From Sclerodactyla briareus (taxonomy: Eukaryota > Echinodermata > Holothuroidea > Dendrochirotida > Sclerodactylidae): a DNA stretch of 64,000 nucleotides. Positions 11,441 to 22,875 of this stretch are shown here, in pieces; the stretch's first letter is position 1, and each line of letters begins with the position of its first letter. The notes beneath the pieces are model-generated. The model was not told where the DNA came from. It worked only from the letters and a program-made list of their open reading frames with translations, and searched no databases. The stretch covers positions 62,001 to 126,000 of the forward strand of contig JAODTK010001043.1 in assembly GCA_026419785.1 (NCBI GenBank), given 5' to 3'. Position numbers and translations under genes: made by a program.

Positions 11441-12379
11441 ACCAAACATCTTCAGCAGAAATTCCCACTGCCAAGCTTACAGCGACATATTCTCTGTATT
11501 AAGCAAACTGAATTGCCCGCCAGACAAAAAAGGCATCGCGTGAAGAGGCAGGCCTGCAACCACACTTGAAGAGTTGGGGAGGGCCAAACTTTGGTGGGGA
11601 TAAAATCATGGATGCAGTAAAAATGGTCCAAGTTCAGGCCCTAACTTATAACTTAATTGTCACTCTCTACAACATGTCATTAGAGGACAAGTCCAGCCTG
11701 AACATATTAAAATGTCGTATGATTGTGTATTGAAAGTTATGCCAATCAAACTTTGTTTCAGTTCATAGATGTCGGTATGAGTACGAATTTTCACAACAAT
11801 GAATAAATAATCACTGACTAAGTTGGCAATTTGAAAATTGGCAACATTTGATGACGTCATAATCTACCAAATTTGGAGAAAATGTAAGAAATATGTCCTT
11901 TTCCCTTATAATTGGTAGATATGACATCACAAAAGGTTGCCAGTTGGCCAAAATCAGCGAATTGTATGAAATTTGAGGAAGCCATATCTTCTTTTCCGTC
12001 ACCGGAACATGCTATGAATCCGAACAGGAAGTGATTTTGAATGATTTCTTTCTTATTCTCTTACATTATAACACCAAAGAATAGTATTAATTTGGCTGAA
12101 ATTCCCTTTAACTCTCTACGTCGTTAGTAGCATAGGGTGGAATCCTAATATCCTAATATAACAAGATGCTCATCACTAAGGTGAGTCATGACATGCATGC
12201 CACTGTTTCATATTGGCACCTTTCCTCCAACCCAGCAATGACAGGTAGTTTTGTTGAAGACGTAGCGGATAGGTCCTGCCTAAGTAACGTACATACTGTT
12301 AATTTAATCACCCACATAAATCGCCCATTGACCAACCCGCATGAAGGCTTTAAATTCTGGTTCCGAAAACTCTGGTTCC
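11441..12379. other. No gene recognised
   Basis: No family motif on either strand. A minus-strand frame at 12166-12380 may still belong to the decayed 3' side of the LINE fragment at 12380-12612 but shows no clear motif. Confidence 0.5.
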
Positions 12380-12612
12380 CGTAGTGCTGACTTTATCCCG
12401 TGATGTAGTGCGGCCGCTACGTTTGTTATGGCCTTGGGCTTATTACAGACTTCCGGCGATCTTCGAGCAGGTAGGTGTTATATGAGCCACGTTTTGTCTT
12501 TCTGATGGCACATGCGGCACTTCGGGTCACTCGATGTGAGGGGGAATCGCATGGGGACGCTTGGTGTTCAGGGGCTCTGATTTGGCAGCTGGTTATCAGC
12601 TGCCTCTGATTA
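12380..12612 (-). mobile_element. LINE fragment: zinc-knuckle region after the RT
   Basis: On the minus strand: LNTKRPHAI, then SDPKCRMCHQKDKT, then (one frame over) VAHIT-TCSKIAGSL, then ALHHGIK. This resembles the C-x2-C...H-x4-C knuckle that follows the reverse transcriptase in the same LINE family as 8770-9435 (typical order: AxxxALNT, CRxC, HIxxxC, RHNxVAxxLH, then the PD...D domain). Frameshifts occur on both sides of the CRMC motif. Only this short part is recognisable. Confidence 0.5.
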
Positions 12613-12665
12613 TATTATTATTATTATTATTATTCTTATTATTATTAATTATTATTATTATTATA

Positions 12666-12699
<34 letters not shown>

Positions 12700-12705
12700 A
12701 TGTAG
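12613..12705. repeat. (TTA)n microsatellite, likely tail of the element to its right
   Basis: TTA/ATT trinucleotide array. Directly to its right, on the minus strand, is a GCGCTCTATAC-type sequence like an L2/SINE 3' end, so the array is best read as (AAT)n tail DNA. Confidence 0.7.
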
Positions 12706-12892
12706 GTCGTATAGAGCGCACGTATCAGCTAACAGCTGATCAAGGACGCTTTCTTTACAACCATTACCCTCACTCATTGGAACCAGGTACGCACTCCGGA
12801 CAATCCCGGAATATGTGTTGCCTTATCAGCGCCGCGATTGTACTCAGGATCTGCACAGGTTCCCAATTATACACCTGTTATTACACCCGTAA
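12706..12892 (-). mobile_element. Possible SINE or LINE 3' end
   Basis: Reading the minus strand, GTAAAGAAAGCGTCCTTGATC is followed by ACGTGCGCTCTATACGACC and (AAT)n. This resembles the L2-type 3' end shared by many SINEs (GCGCCTTGAG...GCGCTATATA then a short tandem tail). No tRNA head is visible. Confidence 0.4.
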
Positions 12893-13018
<126 letters not shown>

Positions 13019-13675
13019 TCTACGATATTTTCAGTCCCCCCACAAAGCTAAGACTCCAGTCAACTACGAGGCGCCTACACTGGATAACTGCAGACGGACG
13101 ACCCAAGAGACAAACGAAACTGGACAACTGAATCGAACCCAACGCCGTTGCCCGGCGGCAGTGGACGTTAAAAAAAGAAAAGGTTGGCGCCCGTCCGTTT
13201 CTCACGACCTTCCATGATTGTCATGGGACCAAAGCCTGGTTGTTGTGAAAGAGAGCGGTTGCCATCTATAATAATTCATGTTGTGGGATTAAGACAGCCT
13301 ACTATGACTAATGACTTTAATACGATCCTCTCTCGTGAAATTATGGGAGAGATGGAACTCCAGTACGTGCTTCTGTGATCTACTTTTGTGATCTACTTTG
13401 AAGGTCTACTTACATTCCCACTCTTCTAGAATAAAAAAAAACAAAAAACTTAATAGTAAGGCTGTCCGTTGAAGCGGTTAAAATAGGTGGTAAAATGTAT
13501 CGACTGGGGGAAATAAGTGTGTTGTACTTTTGCTCAACGTTCCTCTTTTTCACACAGACTAGGAAGCGTTACGATTCTTAGTTGTTCAATACAGTGACGT
13601 CAAGCATTACTTGGTATTTTCGTTATTATTTTGTCGATAGGTTGCGATACGTGAATTCTCGGAACATAGTCACTA
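13019..13675. other. No gene recognised
   Basis: No recognisable protein or RNA. The short tandem GTGATCTACTTT occurs twice at about 13375-13400. Confidence 0.5.
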
Positions 13676-14145
13676 ACAATCTGTCTGACAACTGCTGTTT
13701 GCAAATTTTCATTCATTTACTAATACGAGGGACACCTAGGGCTATGCCGTCTATAGCTTACATCTACTGTTCGCAGGTTTTAATTAATTGACTAACACGA
13801 CGGATACTTAGGGCCACGCTGTATAACTGATATCGACTCTTTGCAAGTTTCTATTCATTGACTGACACGAGGGATACCTAAAGCAATAAGTGACATCTAC
13901 TGTTTGCAAGTTTTAATTCAAAGACTGACACGTGGGATACCCAGAGCCATAGCTGACATCTACTATTTGCAAGTTTTAATTCATTGACAAAAGAGGGATA
14001 CCTAGGGCCACGCTGTAGCTGTCATCTACTGTTTGCAAGTTTCTATTCATTGACTGACACGAGGGATACCTGAAGCAATAACTGACATCTACTGTTTGCA
14101 AGTTTTAATTCATTAAATGACTGACACGAGGGATACCTGGAGTCA
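13676..14145. repeat. Seven-unit tandem array, about 63-72 bp per unit
   Basis: The landmark ACTGTTTGCAAGTTTTAATTC, followed by CATTGACTGACACGAGGG and ATACCTAGGGCCACGCTGTA, recurs with the TGTTTGC element near 13695, 13767, 13837, 13900, 13963, 14029 and 14092 (steps of 72, 70, 63, 63, 66 and 63 bp). Some units alternate between AGCCATAGC-type and AAGCAATAA-type ends, hinting at a higher-order two-unit pattern in the later copies. Minisatellite; no coding frame spans it. Confidence 0.85.
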
Positions 14146-14298
14146 TGCCCGATAGCAGGGGACCTCTATGGGTAAAAACATGCATAATCTTCTCCACACA
14201 GGGACTATTTCGCTCGTCATCTGAGATTTTGAAAAGATTGAGAGGGTCAAACATGTCATCATACAGACTCACATTAGTCAACTAGCTCCACCGTCACC

Positions 14299-14339
14299 AG
14301 GGAAATGCTACTCTAACTCTCTTAGAGTAGCATTTCCCT
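14299..14339. repeat. Perfect 18-bp-stem hairpin with 5-nt loop
   Basis: GGGAAATGCTACTCTAA (14300-14316), loop CTCTC, and the exact complement TTAGAGTAGCATTTCCC (14322-14338); the flanking A-T at 14299/14339 also pairs. Stem perfection implies recent origin or selection. At 41 nt it is shorter than usual pre-miRNAs, and it lacks the histone stem-loop sequence. Confidence 0.85.
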
Positions 14340-15960
14340 TGCAGTCACTAACTTCAAATTCAGTATTGCGGCCACTAAGAACCTGTTTTCGTTGATAACT
14401 CATGCAGTGTATGAATTGCATTAGCCAATATCATGACGCAACCACAATACCCCGGGCGTAGTCAGTCAAATATGGGTCTTTGTCAAATCCAAAGTAATTC
14501 ACATGTGCGTCTCTTTCCCTAAATGGCCAGTCTCGTACTCCAAAATGACCGCCACCAACTGACCAAGATCGCTATACGCCACACCCCTTGTGGGTGAATG
14601 CCAAATACACTGCAGGTGACCGTACTCTCTATTTTTGCTGCTTCCAGAGTGGAATGCACTTCAGCAGTCCATCGTTGCTCGTGTCATCATGAACTAATAC
14701 TAGGCATTGTGAATTCCAGTGACCGCCAACTTACTTCATGGGGATTTCAGTAGTTGGACAAATTGGGTTGGTATTCTAGATAATATGGATCGACGAAAAT
14801 GTCAGAATTGTTTTTTTTTTTTGTCTTGTTCTGCAAGATTGCGCAGGGCAGCCACTCATTATTTCATATTAGCCGAATCTAATGAGCAGTCGTGGTAAAT
14901 TGCATTTTGCTACCATCGCAGTTGTGGAATTAGAGGTTTCAGGTGATTTGGGCTTGCACTAACTCTCTGATGGATAATCCATTTGCCTACAAAATTAGTG
15001 TGTCGGAAGGAACAATGCGCCTGTATGCCTAATTGTCTCCCATGTGGCGAGGGGCGAGACAGCTTTGCGGGCAGTCAGCGAAATCAACTTTCAACGTTCA
15101 AATTATCTAAGTATGGTGTCAACTATAAGAGAGATTACAAAATCACCAAGCTACAATCCACCATATTCATCCCCTTTTATCCACCATATGGCCCACTCAG
15201 TCGCCTATCTATACATAAACCCATCTAACACACCATTCATCCATCCTATCAATAATTGATTATACAATCACAGCATTATGCGGTACGGCATAGTGGATAT
15301 ATTCTCTGGTCGCACGAACCAAAGCGTTCAATCTTGCGTGACTAAGTTGTATGACAAATGTGTTATTTTACTGGTAGTGCGATATGATAGAAATCATATT
15401 GCGTTCATCGAAATAACTACCAGTACAAAAAGCACGGACAGTGAACATTTAGTTAAATGACAAAAACAATACAATAAATCGGAAGGGTAATAAAACTCTC
15501 CCACATCTGCCTCGGCTAATTAGACCGCTAGTAACAAAGGAAAGGCGAGGGATTACGAAGAGATACAGTGCCGGTGTGGACATTTTCATAGCAGAAGCCT
15601 AACTGGCTTCTCTATTCGGCCACCACATAATTATACAGTCATTACCACCCTTACTGAAAATAGGAAGTACGTCTCCATGACCGCAGTACTGGGACGAGTA
15701 TGCAGTAGATCATTTGAATGGACTGAAGCGATACTGTCCCAATGCGGCCTGCTTCTAATATATGAGAGAAAAACAGTTGAATAGGTCTAATAGCAGCCAG
15801 ATCGAAATTCAAAATTGGCGGTTATGAAAACCACCTACGGAGTCCATGAAATGCCAATAAGGAAATTCCCAAGGGAGTGAAATGAGTTCGTTGGTGGAAA
15901 ATGATGGTTGTCCAGAAGTTAAATGTAACTGAGGTAGCGTTCCATGAGACGTACCAGGAC
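14340..15960. other. No gene recognised
   Basis: Open frames of 60-81 residues around 14983-15460 have no recognisable domain. No repeat or RNA identified. Confidence 0.55.
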
Positions 15961-15961
15961 C

Positions 15962-15986
15962 CTTTTTTTTTTTTTTTTTTTTTTTT
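15962..15986. repeat. Poly-T tract
   Basis: About 25 consecutive T on the plus strand. It may be the poly-A tail of a minus-strand retroposed sequence, but no identifiable element precedes it. Confidence 0.8.
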
Positions 15987-16690
15987 GTTTGGTGTGGTCC
16001 GCATAATTTCGTGTGACCAAATATAGGGATGTGTGAAAATTGGGAATGTGGCCAATTGAGCTCAATCAACACAGGAAAATTCATAAAGCGATGGGCACTT
16101 TTTAAGTTACTGACTTGCAGCAAAGCGGCTGTGCACACATGAGGTAGCCATACGCAAATATCTGGAGGAGTTTGAGCAATGAGCAAAATTTATTTATCTG
16201 CCTATTTCTGGTTCATCGTGATCCGGACGTCGTTCCGATTTCTCAAGTGTGTAAAGTATGTGTAAGAGTTATTCAGGGGTTTCCGAGAAGGCAAATATCG
16301 TTACAAGGAAAAATAAGGGATGTGAGCCTAATCAATTCGTATGCTTGATATTATGGGCATTATGCCGAATCCATTCAAATTCATGGTCACCGAAAATTAC
16401 AAGCTAGAGGAGACACGATTGGTCGGGTTTCTCAACGGTCGTGTCAGGTGGGCGGAATCAGTATTGTCCTCTCTACCTGTTATTACGTATTCCGGGTTAA
16501 ATGGCACGCAGCAATGTACGCTCCCCCTTGGCCCGTGTGCAAGGGTGCCCTGATCATCTTTACAATCCACACGTACATACTGTATTCCAAAGTACTACCT
16601 GCCCAGACGAGAGCGCCGAAGTATTTAAATCCAGAACTTAGGGCCCAGTAACTTGGCCTGCGAAACGGGAATATGGAAAGGTAAGAAATA
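15987..16690. other. No gene recognised
   Basis: No motif assigned. The frames at 16341-16651 do not resemble a known family. Confidence 0.5.
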
Positions 16691-17089
16691 CAATGGAGCC
16701 GAGGCAGCTTTTGTACTTATCCAATCTCCTGATGATGTCGGATCATTTTCAATTCATCGATAAAACTAACCCTGAGGAAGGCGGTCAGCAGTACAATAGT
16801 CAAGAAGTATAGTTCGAGAACAGCTTAGAAGACAATGCTCAATTTCCAATTTGTAAACGGACTTAGCGGAATTTCAAGCAACTATTCTTATTGAATTGAG
16901 CTGGTCCATTGTTGAAACACGGTAGATGACCTACACGTTTTTTGTAGGGGGCAGTGAGTGTATTATAAATGTGCATAACCTTTAGTGTACATGAAATGAC
17001 TATTACATCAAATTCCGAAAACCCCATACGTGCCATCGTCATTTATGAGACTGACTAATGCTTGATAATTCAACCTTAGAAGAGGCAGT

Positions 17090-17460
17090 TGGCCATTCGA
17101 ACAAATCAACCGAAAATGACCCGAGATGACACGATTTTAACTTCCTAAACAGCCTCACGTATCATCAGTCAACAATAGGCCTGACACTGGCCAAATTCCA
17201 ACTTTCATGATCATCAAAACTATTCCTAGATAGGAAGCAGCAGCATATTCTAACAAAATGGCCGAAATTGGACCCCTAGATGACCGTTGAACTCAGATTC
17301 CTGACACCCATGGGCAACTGGTCAATGGATAAAACGGATCTACGTTTCAACACAAACTATCTTTCTGTAGGAGTAGGAGCTGATTGACTGTCCGAACGAA
17401 ATTGACCCCTAGATTACCCAAAAATTCTAACCTCCTGTATACCCAGAGGACGAATCACCT
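17090..17460. repeat. Degenerate tandem repeats, about 130-150 bp
   Basis: The landmark CCGAAAATGACCCGAGATGAC near 17111 recurs as CCGAAATTGGACCCCTAGATGACC near 17262 and CGAAATTGACCCCTAGATTACCC near 17397. A further relative (AAAGTGACCCCTAGATTACC) lies near 19080. Strongly diverged. Confidence 0.5.
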
Positions 17461-17466
17461 TAAAAA

Positions 17467-17598
17467 GGTTGTGTAACAGCACATCTATCCCTGGGTTGTG
17501 TAAAGAATTACACAATCATTGTTTAAACTCTGCAAAACAAAAACTTCAAACAATGTTGTGTTTCTACCAAACCCGGGATAGTTGTGCTAGGTTACAAG
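17467..17598. repeat. Inverted-repeat element, about 132 bp (MITE-like)
   Basis: GGTTGTGTAACAGCACATCTATCCCTGGGTT (shown here only by its ends: GGTTGTGTAAC at 17467 and TATCCCTGGGTT to 17497) is matched by the reverse complement of AACCCGGGATAGTTGTGCTAGG at 17570-17598, with small indels. Inside lie further inverted words (GTGTAAAGAATTACAC, CATTGTTTAAAC against TTCAAACAATG). No target-site duplication is obvious. Confidence 0.55.
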
Positions 17599-17884
17599 TG
17601 TTGTGTGAATTAGACAACATTTCAAAGAATGTTGTGACCCAAGGAGATGCCACCCGGGACAGTACTACACAGGTGACTTAGTTTACCTTGTTTACCTTGA
17701 TAAGAAAGGGTCAGGGAAAACATCCTCATTACGACACAAAATAACCGCCAAGACCCAAGCAGAGAGAAGCCTAACGTCGCCCGCAATCCCTGAGAAACGA
17801 GTCAAGAGTGTTCTTGAAAGCATCGACCACTCTCGCGACTAAACAACCATGCGCGGGGAGTATTCGCTACTAAGCCGTCATAAA

Positions 17885-18000
17885 ACGGCGATCATGGGGG
17901 CGGGGCGTGGGCGGAGGGGTGTATGGGACGGCGTCCTCCCCAACATTTTGGTTGGGGGGACGCTATGCATTTGGTCACCCCCCCCAATTATTTGAGCCAA
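17885..18000. repeat. G/C-run dispersed repeat, copy 3
   Basis: GGGGGCGGGGCGTGGGCGGAGGGG, GACGGCGTCCTCCCC, TTTTGGTTGGGGGGACGC and CCCCCCCCAATTATTTG. Same architecture as the copies near 1.6, 5.2 and 62.4 kb, ending in the CCCCAAT-ATTTG word shared with the 1.6 kb copy. Confidence 0.55.
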
Positions 18001-18654
18001 CGGTATTTCGCTGACACTGTTTTCCGAAATATCCAGCAGCAACAGTGTTAAAAACGAATGCACGATGGCAGGACATCGGGGGGGAACACTTGTTTTAAAA
18101 GTTGGGTGCGCTGCACGGTGCACATACTAAGGGGCAAGCACACGGTGCGGGTAGAAACTCCTTAAAATAGCCTTATAATCGGCCAGGGAATGCCACAAAT
18201 TCGAGTATACTAATTTGGCCATTTGTCTGGCCCCGTTTCGAAGTGTCTCTCCCATGCGCTTGTGGTCTGAAAAAGAAGATAAAAATGGGGGCGGATCTTT
18301 GAGTGAAAAAAAATCAGGCCTATCAACAAAAGTTTGATAGGTCAGAGAGGAGAGAGGGGTCAGTGCACTGACGGTGGTCAAGTGGATTCGCAAAATCTCG
18401 CCGCTTCGCGCAAAACGTGTGTTGTTGCATTGTGCCATTTCAATGCTCCTTTAATGACCGTAACCTCAATTGCATCTTATTTTAGAACGTCACAGCACCC
18501 AATGCAAAACTTGGACCTTCTTCCGAGGCGATAATTTTCTCGAGAACCTTACCTAGAATGAAAATTTTTTAAATTTAGAATGCTGCTTACTTATCCTATA
18601 AGCACGAGAGTGCCGTATTCTCCTTTTTCCTGCCCATCTAGGGGGCTGTCAACG
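18001..18654. other. No gene recognised
   Basis: A 103-residue minus-strand frame at 18127-18438 shows no recognisable domain. Confidence 0.5.
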
Positions 18655-18785
18655 AAAGAATTTGCGGCCGCTACGACGCCCCCACCCCGCAACCCAACCT
18701 GTGGTGGGGGGACGCTCCGCTTAGGTAGTTTTCATCTTGTCCGCCCCCCATCGCCGACACAAATAGCCGCCCCTTGCTGTCGAGT
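18655..18785. repeat. C-run dispersed repeat, shorter copy
   Basis: CTACGACGCCCCCACCCCGCAAC, GGGGGGACGCTCCGCTTAGGTAG and CCGCCCCCC, in the same order as the 2.8 and 7.5 kb copies. Confidence 0.5.
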
Positions 18786-18922
18786 TACAATTAATGAGAT
18801 AATAATACCATTGCGTCAAAGGTCATGCCACAACATTTTCAGGATTGCACCTATCCTGGTGCTGTGTGAGAAAAGAATTGTGTAAACACCAATGAAATCT
18901 AGTCAAAGATTTGGAACCGTGT

Positions 18923-18950
18923 TGACCCCCAAAATTACCGTTTGGGGTCA
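18923..18950. repeat. Short hairpin (TGACCCCCAAA arms)
   Basis: TGACCCCCAAA at 18923-18933 faces TTTGGGGTCA at 18941-18950 across a 7-nt loop, with one unpaired C. Confidence 0.65.
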
Positions 18951-19187
18951 GAAGATACCTAAATACCCTTGACCCCAATACTAAAACACATATAAAACCA
19001 ACAGTCAGTGATGCCAGGGCTAACCATGAACATGATCTTTTTGTTGGAGGAAGGCCATTTGCGCATTTTCACAAAATGGCAAAGTGACCCCTAGATTACC
19101 TCAATTTTCGAAACAATAAGACTAAGTTTCACTATGATCCAGCAGGGTGATGGAGAAGTATAGCGTTTTGGAGCAAGATGAAAAGAT

Positions 19188-19285
19188 AGATAGTTAGATA
19201 GATGGATGGATGGATGGCTGGATGGATGTGTGAATGGATGGATGGATAGATAGAAGATAGATAGATGGATAGATAGATAGAACCA
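19188..19285. repeat. (GATG)n/(GATA)n microsatellite
   Basis: GATA and GATG tetranucleotides intermixed. Repeated Ser/Ile/His frames on the minus strand are artefacts. Confidence 0.9.
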
Positions 19286-19289
19286 CGTT

Positions 19290-20555
19290 CGATTTCCTTT
19301 GGCTTCATCCATAAGTTCATCCGCTGATCCTTCTGTTGACTCAAGTACAATCCCTACATTGACGTTTAATCGCCAGATTAAAGTTCACAGGACGAAGTTT
19401 GATAAGATATTGCCGAGACATTACACAAGCCGAAGGGATTACGTGCCCACCCTCTGTCGCAGAATGAGGCCCATGAGGGGGAAACAAGTTTCTTTTTCTT
19501 CATTATTTTGTTGTGAGGACTTTTCCATCCAATTAAAATTCAGGAAAGGCGAACATTGGATCATATTGAAATCCTAGCATGTTGCGCATGTAGCGGCGGA
19601 AATAACCTTACGGCACACTTGTAACCTCAGGCTGGATGCCAACTTCCATCAACAAATCGTGTCTGAATTTTCAACCACAAATATAATTTATGACACTAAT
19701 CAATTCCATTTGTTCGTCTTTTCATTCATAACACTCATTCAGTTAGGTAATATTTCCATTATGTTGGCCATGTAAGTCTGTCTATGTACTGAAACAACAT
19801 GGAAAATCTTGTATGATGGTAAGGGAGTCTATCTTGGCTTGTTCACTAGACACACCTACTTTTTCAAACTCGAGGAGGTTCCACGAGACTAACGGCTGGA
19901 CCCTATAGAATCATTTAGGAGTTCATGATATTTCCTAGTGTGCGAGCCAGGACCAAACCACTACTTCGGTGTTCGGAAGCAGAACCCTACTAACTCTTCC
20001 ATGACTCTCACGTGCCCCAAGCCCTCGCTCAGAGATGTTCTATGACACTTCTTACCATCTATAACTATACCCATCCGCATTAGTTCCTCAAAGCTCACCC
20101 CGTAAAACTCAGTCCCGACTTCAAAAACTCAACCCACATATCGCAACCCTGACAGGCTATCAGCCTAGCCTTCCCTCCCAGATCAGCAAATAAATAGAGA
20201 CACAAAGTACCGAGAATGAGCAAAGTAGGGGGGGATCGGACTACCGTGAAAATATACTATGCACAAAAGAAAAAAAAGAGAAAGGAAAAGCACTCACAAA
20301 CACTACCAATCGCAAGCACAATACGGCTGGAGGAATACAAAAGAAGCTTACGAGTTAACCACGCAGTCCAAGCGACGAACAAAACAGAAGTACTGGCAGC
20401 CTTGTTATTCAGCTGCCCTTATGCGCAAGTCAACAGACAATAGTCTGTATAGATTTTAAGCAGTGTTGCCCGTGGCCTGCGCCCTGATACGTCCATTAAT
20501 GTCCGCATTTGTTGTACATTTTGTGCAATATGCCTATCCATGAAAAAAAATATTA
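19290..20555. other. No gene recognised
   Basis: No motif assigned. The lysine-rich frame at 20216-20459 comes from an A-rich patch and has no recognisable domain. Confidence 0.55.
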
Positions 20556-20559
20556 ATCA

Positions 20560-21471
20560 TTCTTCTAGACGGACCATAGATCAAGGGTTCAATTTTGCCT
20601 TATGTAAGTTTCTGCTTCTGCTTCTAGTGCTTTAGTGTTCAGTAAGCATCAGACAGAAATAGTAACTGTGTTGGGGCCAATGGGCAGGTGGCCTGAAACA
20701 CTTCAGAAATGGGGCTGTCCTTAACGGGGATGAGGAATCATTCCAGTCTCTAATAGTTCGAGATAGAAACTGTCCGGAAGGCTTGATATTTATGAGATTT
20801 AGTGTGATGGTAGCGACCAACGCTACCAAGTAGCGGTTAATCGGAACTGCCACCATGCCATTGATAACTTGATAGAAGAGTACAAGCCTAGCTTTTTCCC
20901 TCCTTTCAGACATTGGTTCCCAGTTTAGGGACTTCATAATATCTGTCCGACTTGTCTGTCCACGGAAGTCACATGTCACCACACCAGCAGCTCTTCTTTG
21001 GATTCCTTCGATTTATTTATATCGGATGTTTTTATAAAGATACCAAATTTGTGACGCATACTCTAGGGTGAGCGGCACAAGGAGGTATAGGCAAGCTCAC
21101 GCATTTGGGGGCCAAAAAACGCAGGGATTTACGATTCAGACCAAGATTCTAACTTGCCCTTGGCAAATACTGTCAAATTGTGAGTAGAAAAAGCGTAGTT
21201 TTCATTAAGGAAGACACCGAGATAGTGTTGCGAGACAACACATCCAATAATGATCATAGATGGAATAGAAAAATTGGGATTGGCTCCACTGCCGTTGACG
21301 ACATTATATGCATTAGACTGGGTTAAATGTCATATCCCATGCCTTTGCCCAGGACTCAAGAGTTTTCAAATCCTTCTGGAGAATAAGGTGATCGCCAAAT
21401 GAGCGAATTGCCCTGTAGGCAAGCATCGTAGCTAATGAGCGTAGTTGTAAATCAATTGGTGGTAATGTCAT
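20560..21471 (-). mobile_element. Jockey/CR1-like LINE, 3' half (interrupted element)
   Basis: Minus strand, in order: LQLRSLATMLAYRAIRS (a one-base-deleted LFADD region), DHLILQKDLKTLESWAKAWDMTFNP (positions about 21313-21420), EYASQIWYLYK near 21040, then VVTCDFRGQTSRTDIMKSLNW..RREKARLVLFYQVINGM and FLSRTIRDWN down to about 20640. These are the consecutive C-terminal RT/thumb motifs of jockey/CR1-clade non-LTR retrotransposons. The frame is broken several times. Its missing 5' half is at 22876-23120, separated by an L2-like insertion. Confidence 0.75.
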
Positions 21472-21480
21472 TTCATATAG
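21472..21480. repeat. Target-site duplication, left copy (TTCATATAG)
   Basis: TTCATATAG at 21472-21480 is repeated exactly at 22867-22875, on either side of the L2-like insertion. Confidence 0.7.
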
Positions 21481-22866
21481 ATAGACTAGAATCAATAGAA
21501 TTATTATAAAAGAGCAACAATCTAAAGGTATCGAAGGCGCTATGTACAACATTCAAATCGTAAAAACAATATAAATATGTAAATAACTAGCACCAAAACA
21601 ACACACTACATAAAAGGTTCACTAAAAAGTAAGACTTCAAACGAGACTTGAAAGACTCAATCATTGGGCAAGAACGAATATACAATGGTAGCCTGTTCCA
21701 TAAGAAGGAGCATAGTGCTGGAAAGCACGGTCCCGAAACATGGATCGACTACCGCGAACATGGGGCTCTTTAGGAGGAACATGTTTACCAGGAGCGACGG
21801 GGGGGGGGGGGCACTACGGACAGGAACGTACCAGGAAACCAAATCGGAAAAATACTGTGGAGCCAATCCATGGAGGCATTTAAAAGTAATCAAGAGCCAC
21901 CTTGAAACTGAATCCTATTAAGCCACAGGGAGCCAATGTAGATCATATAGGATAGGACTGATGTGATCAAACTTCCTGGCTCCAGAGACAACACGGGCTG
22001 CCGCATTCTGAACACGGATTAGAGGTTCCAAAGTAGTGGCTGGTAAACCCGCAAGGAGAGAGTTGCAAAAATATAAACGGGAAGTAATGAGAGCATGCAC
22101 AAGTTTCTCAGCGTCGGAACGAGAGAGAAAACGGCGGATTTACTAATATTTCGAATGTGCATGTAAGCAGACTTGACAGTGTGTGAAATTTGTTTTTTCA
22201 TGTCAAGCCGGGGATCAAGAACAATACCAAGATTTCTTATATGATGTTGACAGAAATCTCAGAACCACCAACTATGACATTTTGGCAAACAGCAGTTTTC
22301 ATGTTGAATCTGTCAGAAGAGAAAAAGAACAAGCTCAGTGTTAGACTCTTTTAACAAGGCCCGAAATTACAAGCCAGCCATTTCCTTACACTCTCAACAC
22401 ACTTTTCAAGAGGAAGCTGAGCACTGGGCTGATCATTGTGACCGACAAGATACACTGTGTGTCATCAGCATAGAAATTGGGTAGTTTATGCAATGACGGG
22501 AGATTAATTGACCGAGAGGACGCATGTACATTGAAAAAAGAAGTGGACCAAGTACAGATCCCTGAGGCACACCAGTCTGCACTTGGAAGAACAGGAGAAC
22601 ATCATCACCAATCTGCACGAAGTGTCCTGTCCATAGATACGATATGAACATTCCAGTACGTACGTCCAAGACCCGAAAGAGAATCTCATCTGTCGAGAAG
22701 AACACGATGGTTAACAGTATCAAACGCCGCGGATAGGTCAAGCATAAGTAAAAGAACAGAGGATTTTCTCTCAGTCAATAGAACACAGAAGTCAGTAGTG
22801 ACGCGCAAAAGGCGACGTTTCGTACATAATTTAAGGTGTGCAGGACGGTATTGCAGACTGGAATAG
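21481..22866 (-). mobile_element. L2-like LINE, 5'-truncated, inserted into another LINE
   Basis: Minus strand: an FQSAYRPAH-like start, SSVLLLMLDLSAAFDTVNHRVLLDR (about 22686-22760), QTGVPQGSVLGPLLF (about 22560), an intact FYADDTQC catalytic motif (about 22450-22475), LITSRLYFCNSLLAGLP and QNAAARVVSGARKFDHISPILYDLHWLPV (about 21925-22100), then ITFKCLHGLAPQYFSDL (about 21840-21890). This is the standard order of L2/CR1-group RT and its C-terminus. The 3' end on the minus strand has AGCGCCTTCGATACC and a short ATTCTATTG-type tail, like L2 3' ends. Several frameshifts. It is 5'-truncated in the RT fingers and bounded by a 9-bp duplication, as expected from target-primed insertion. Confidence 0.8.
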
Positions 22867-22875
22867 TTCATATAG
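22867..22875. repeat. Target-site duplication, right copy (TTCATATAG)
   Basis: Exact second copy of the 9-bp word at 21472-21480. Together they mark the insertion point of the L2-like element within the jockey/CR1-like RT. Confidence 0.7.

Noticed and set aside
14299..14339. MicroRNA precursor
   Set aside because: An 18-bp stem with 5-nt loop is shorter than a Drosha/Dicer substrate. Without small-RNA data it is kept only as a hairpin.
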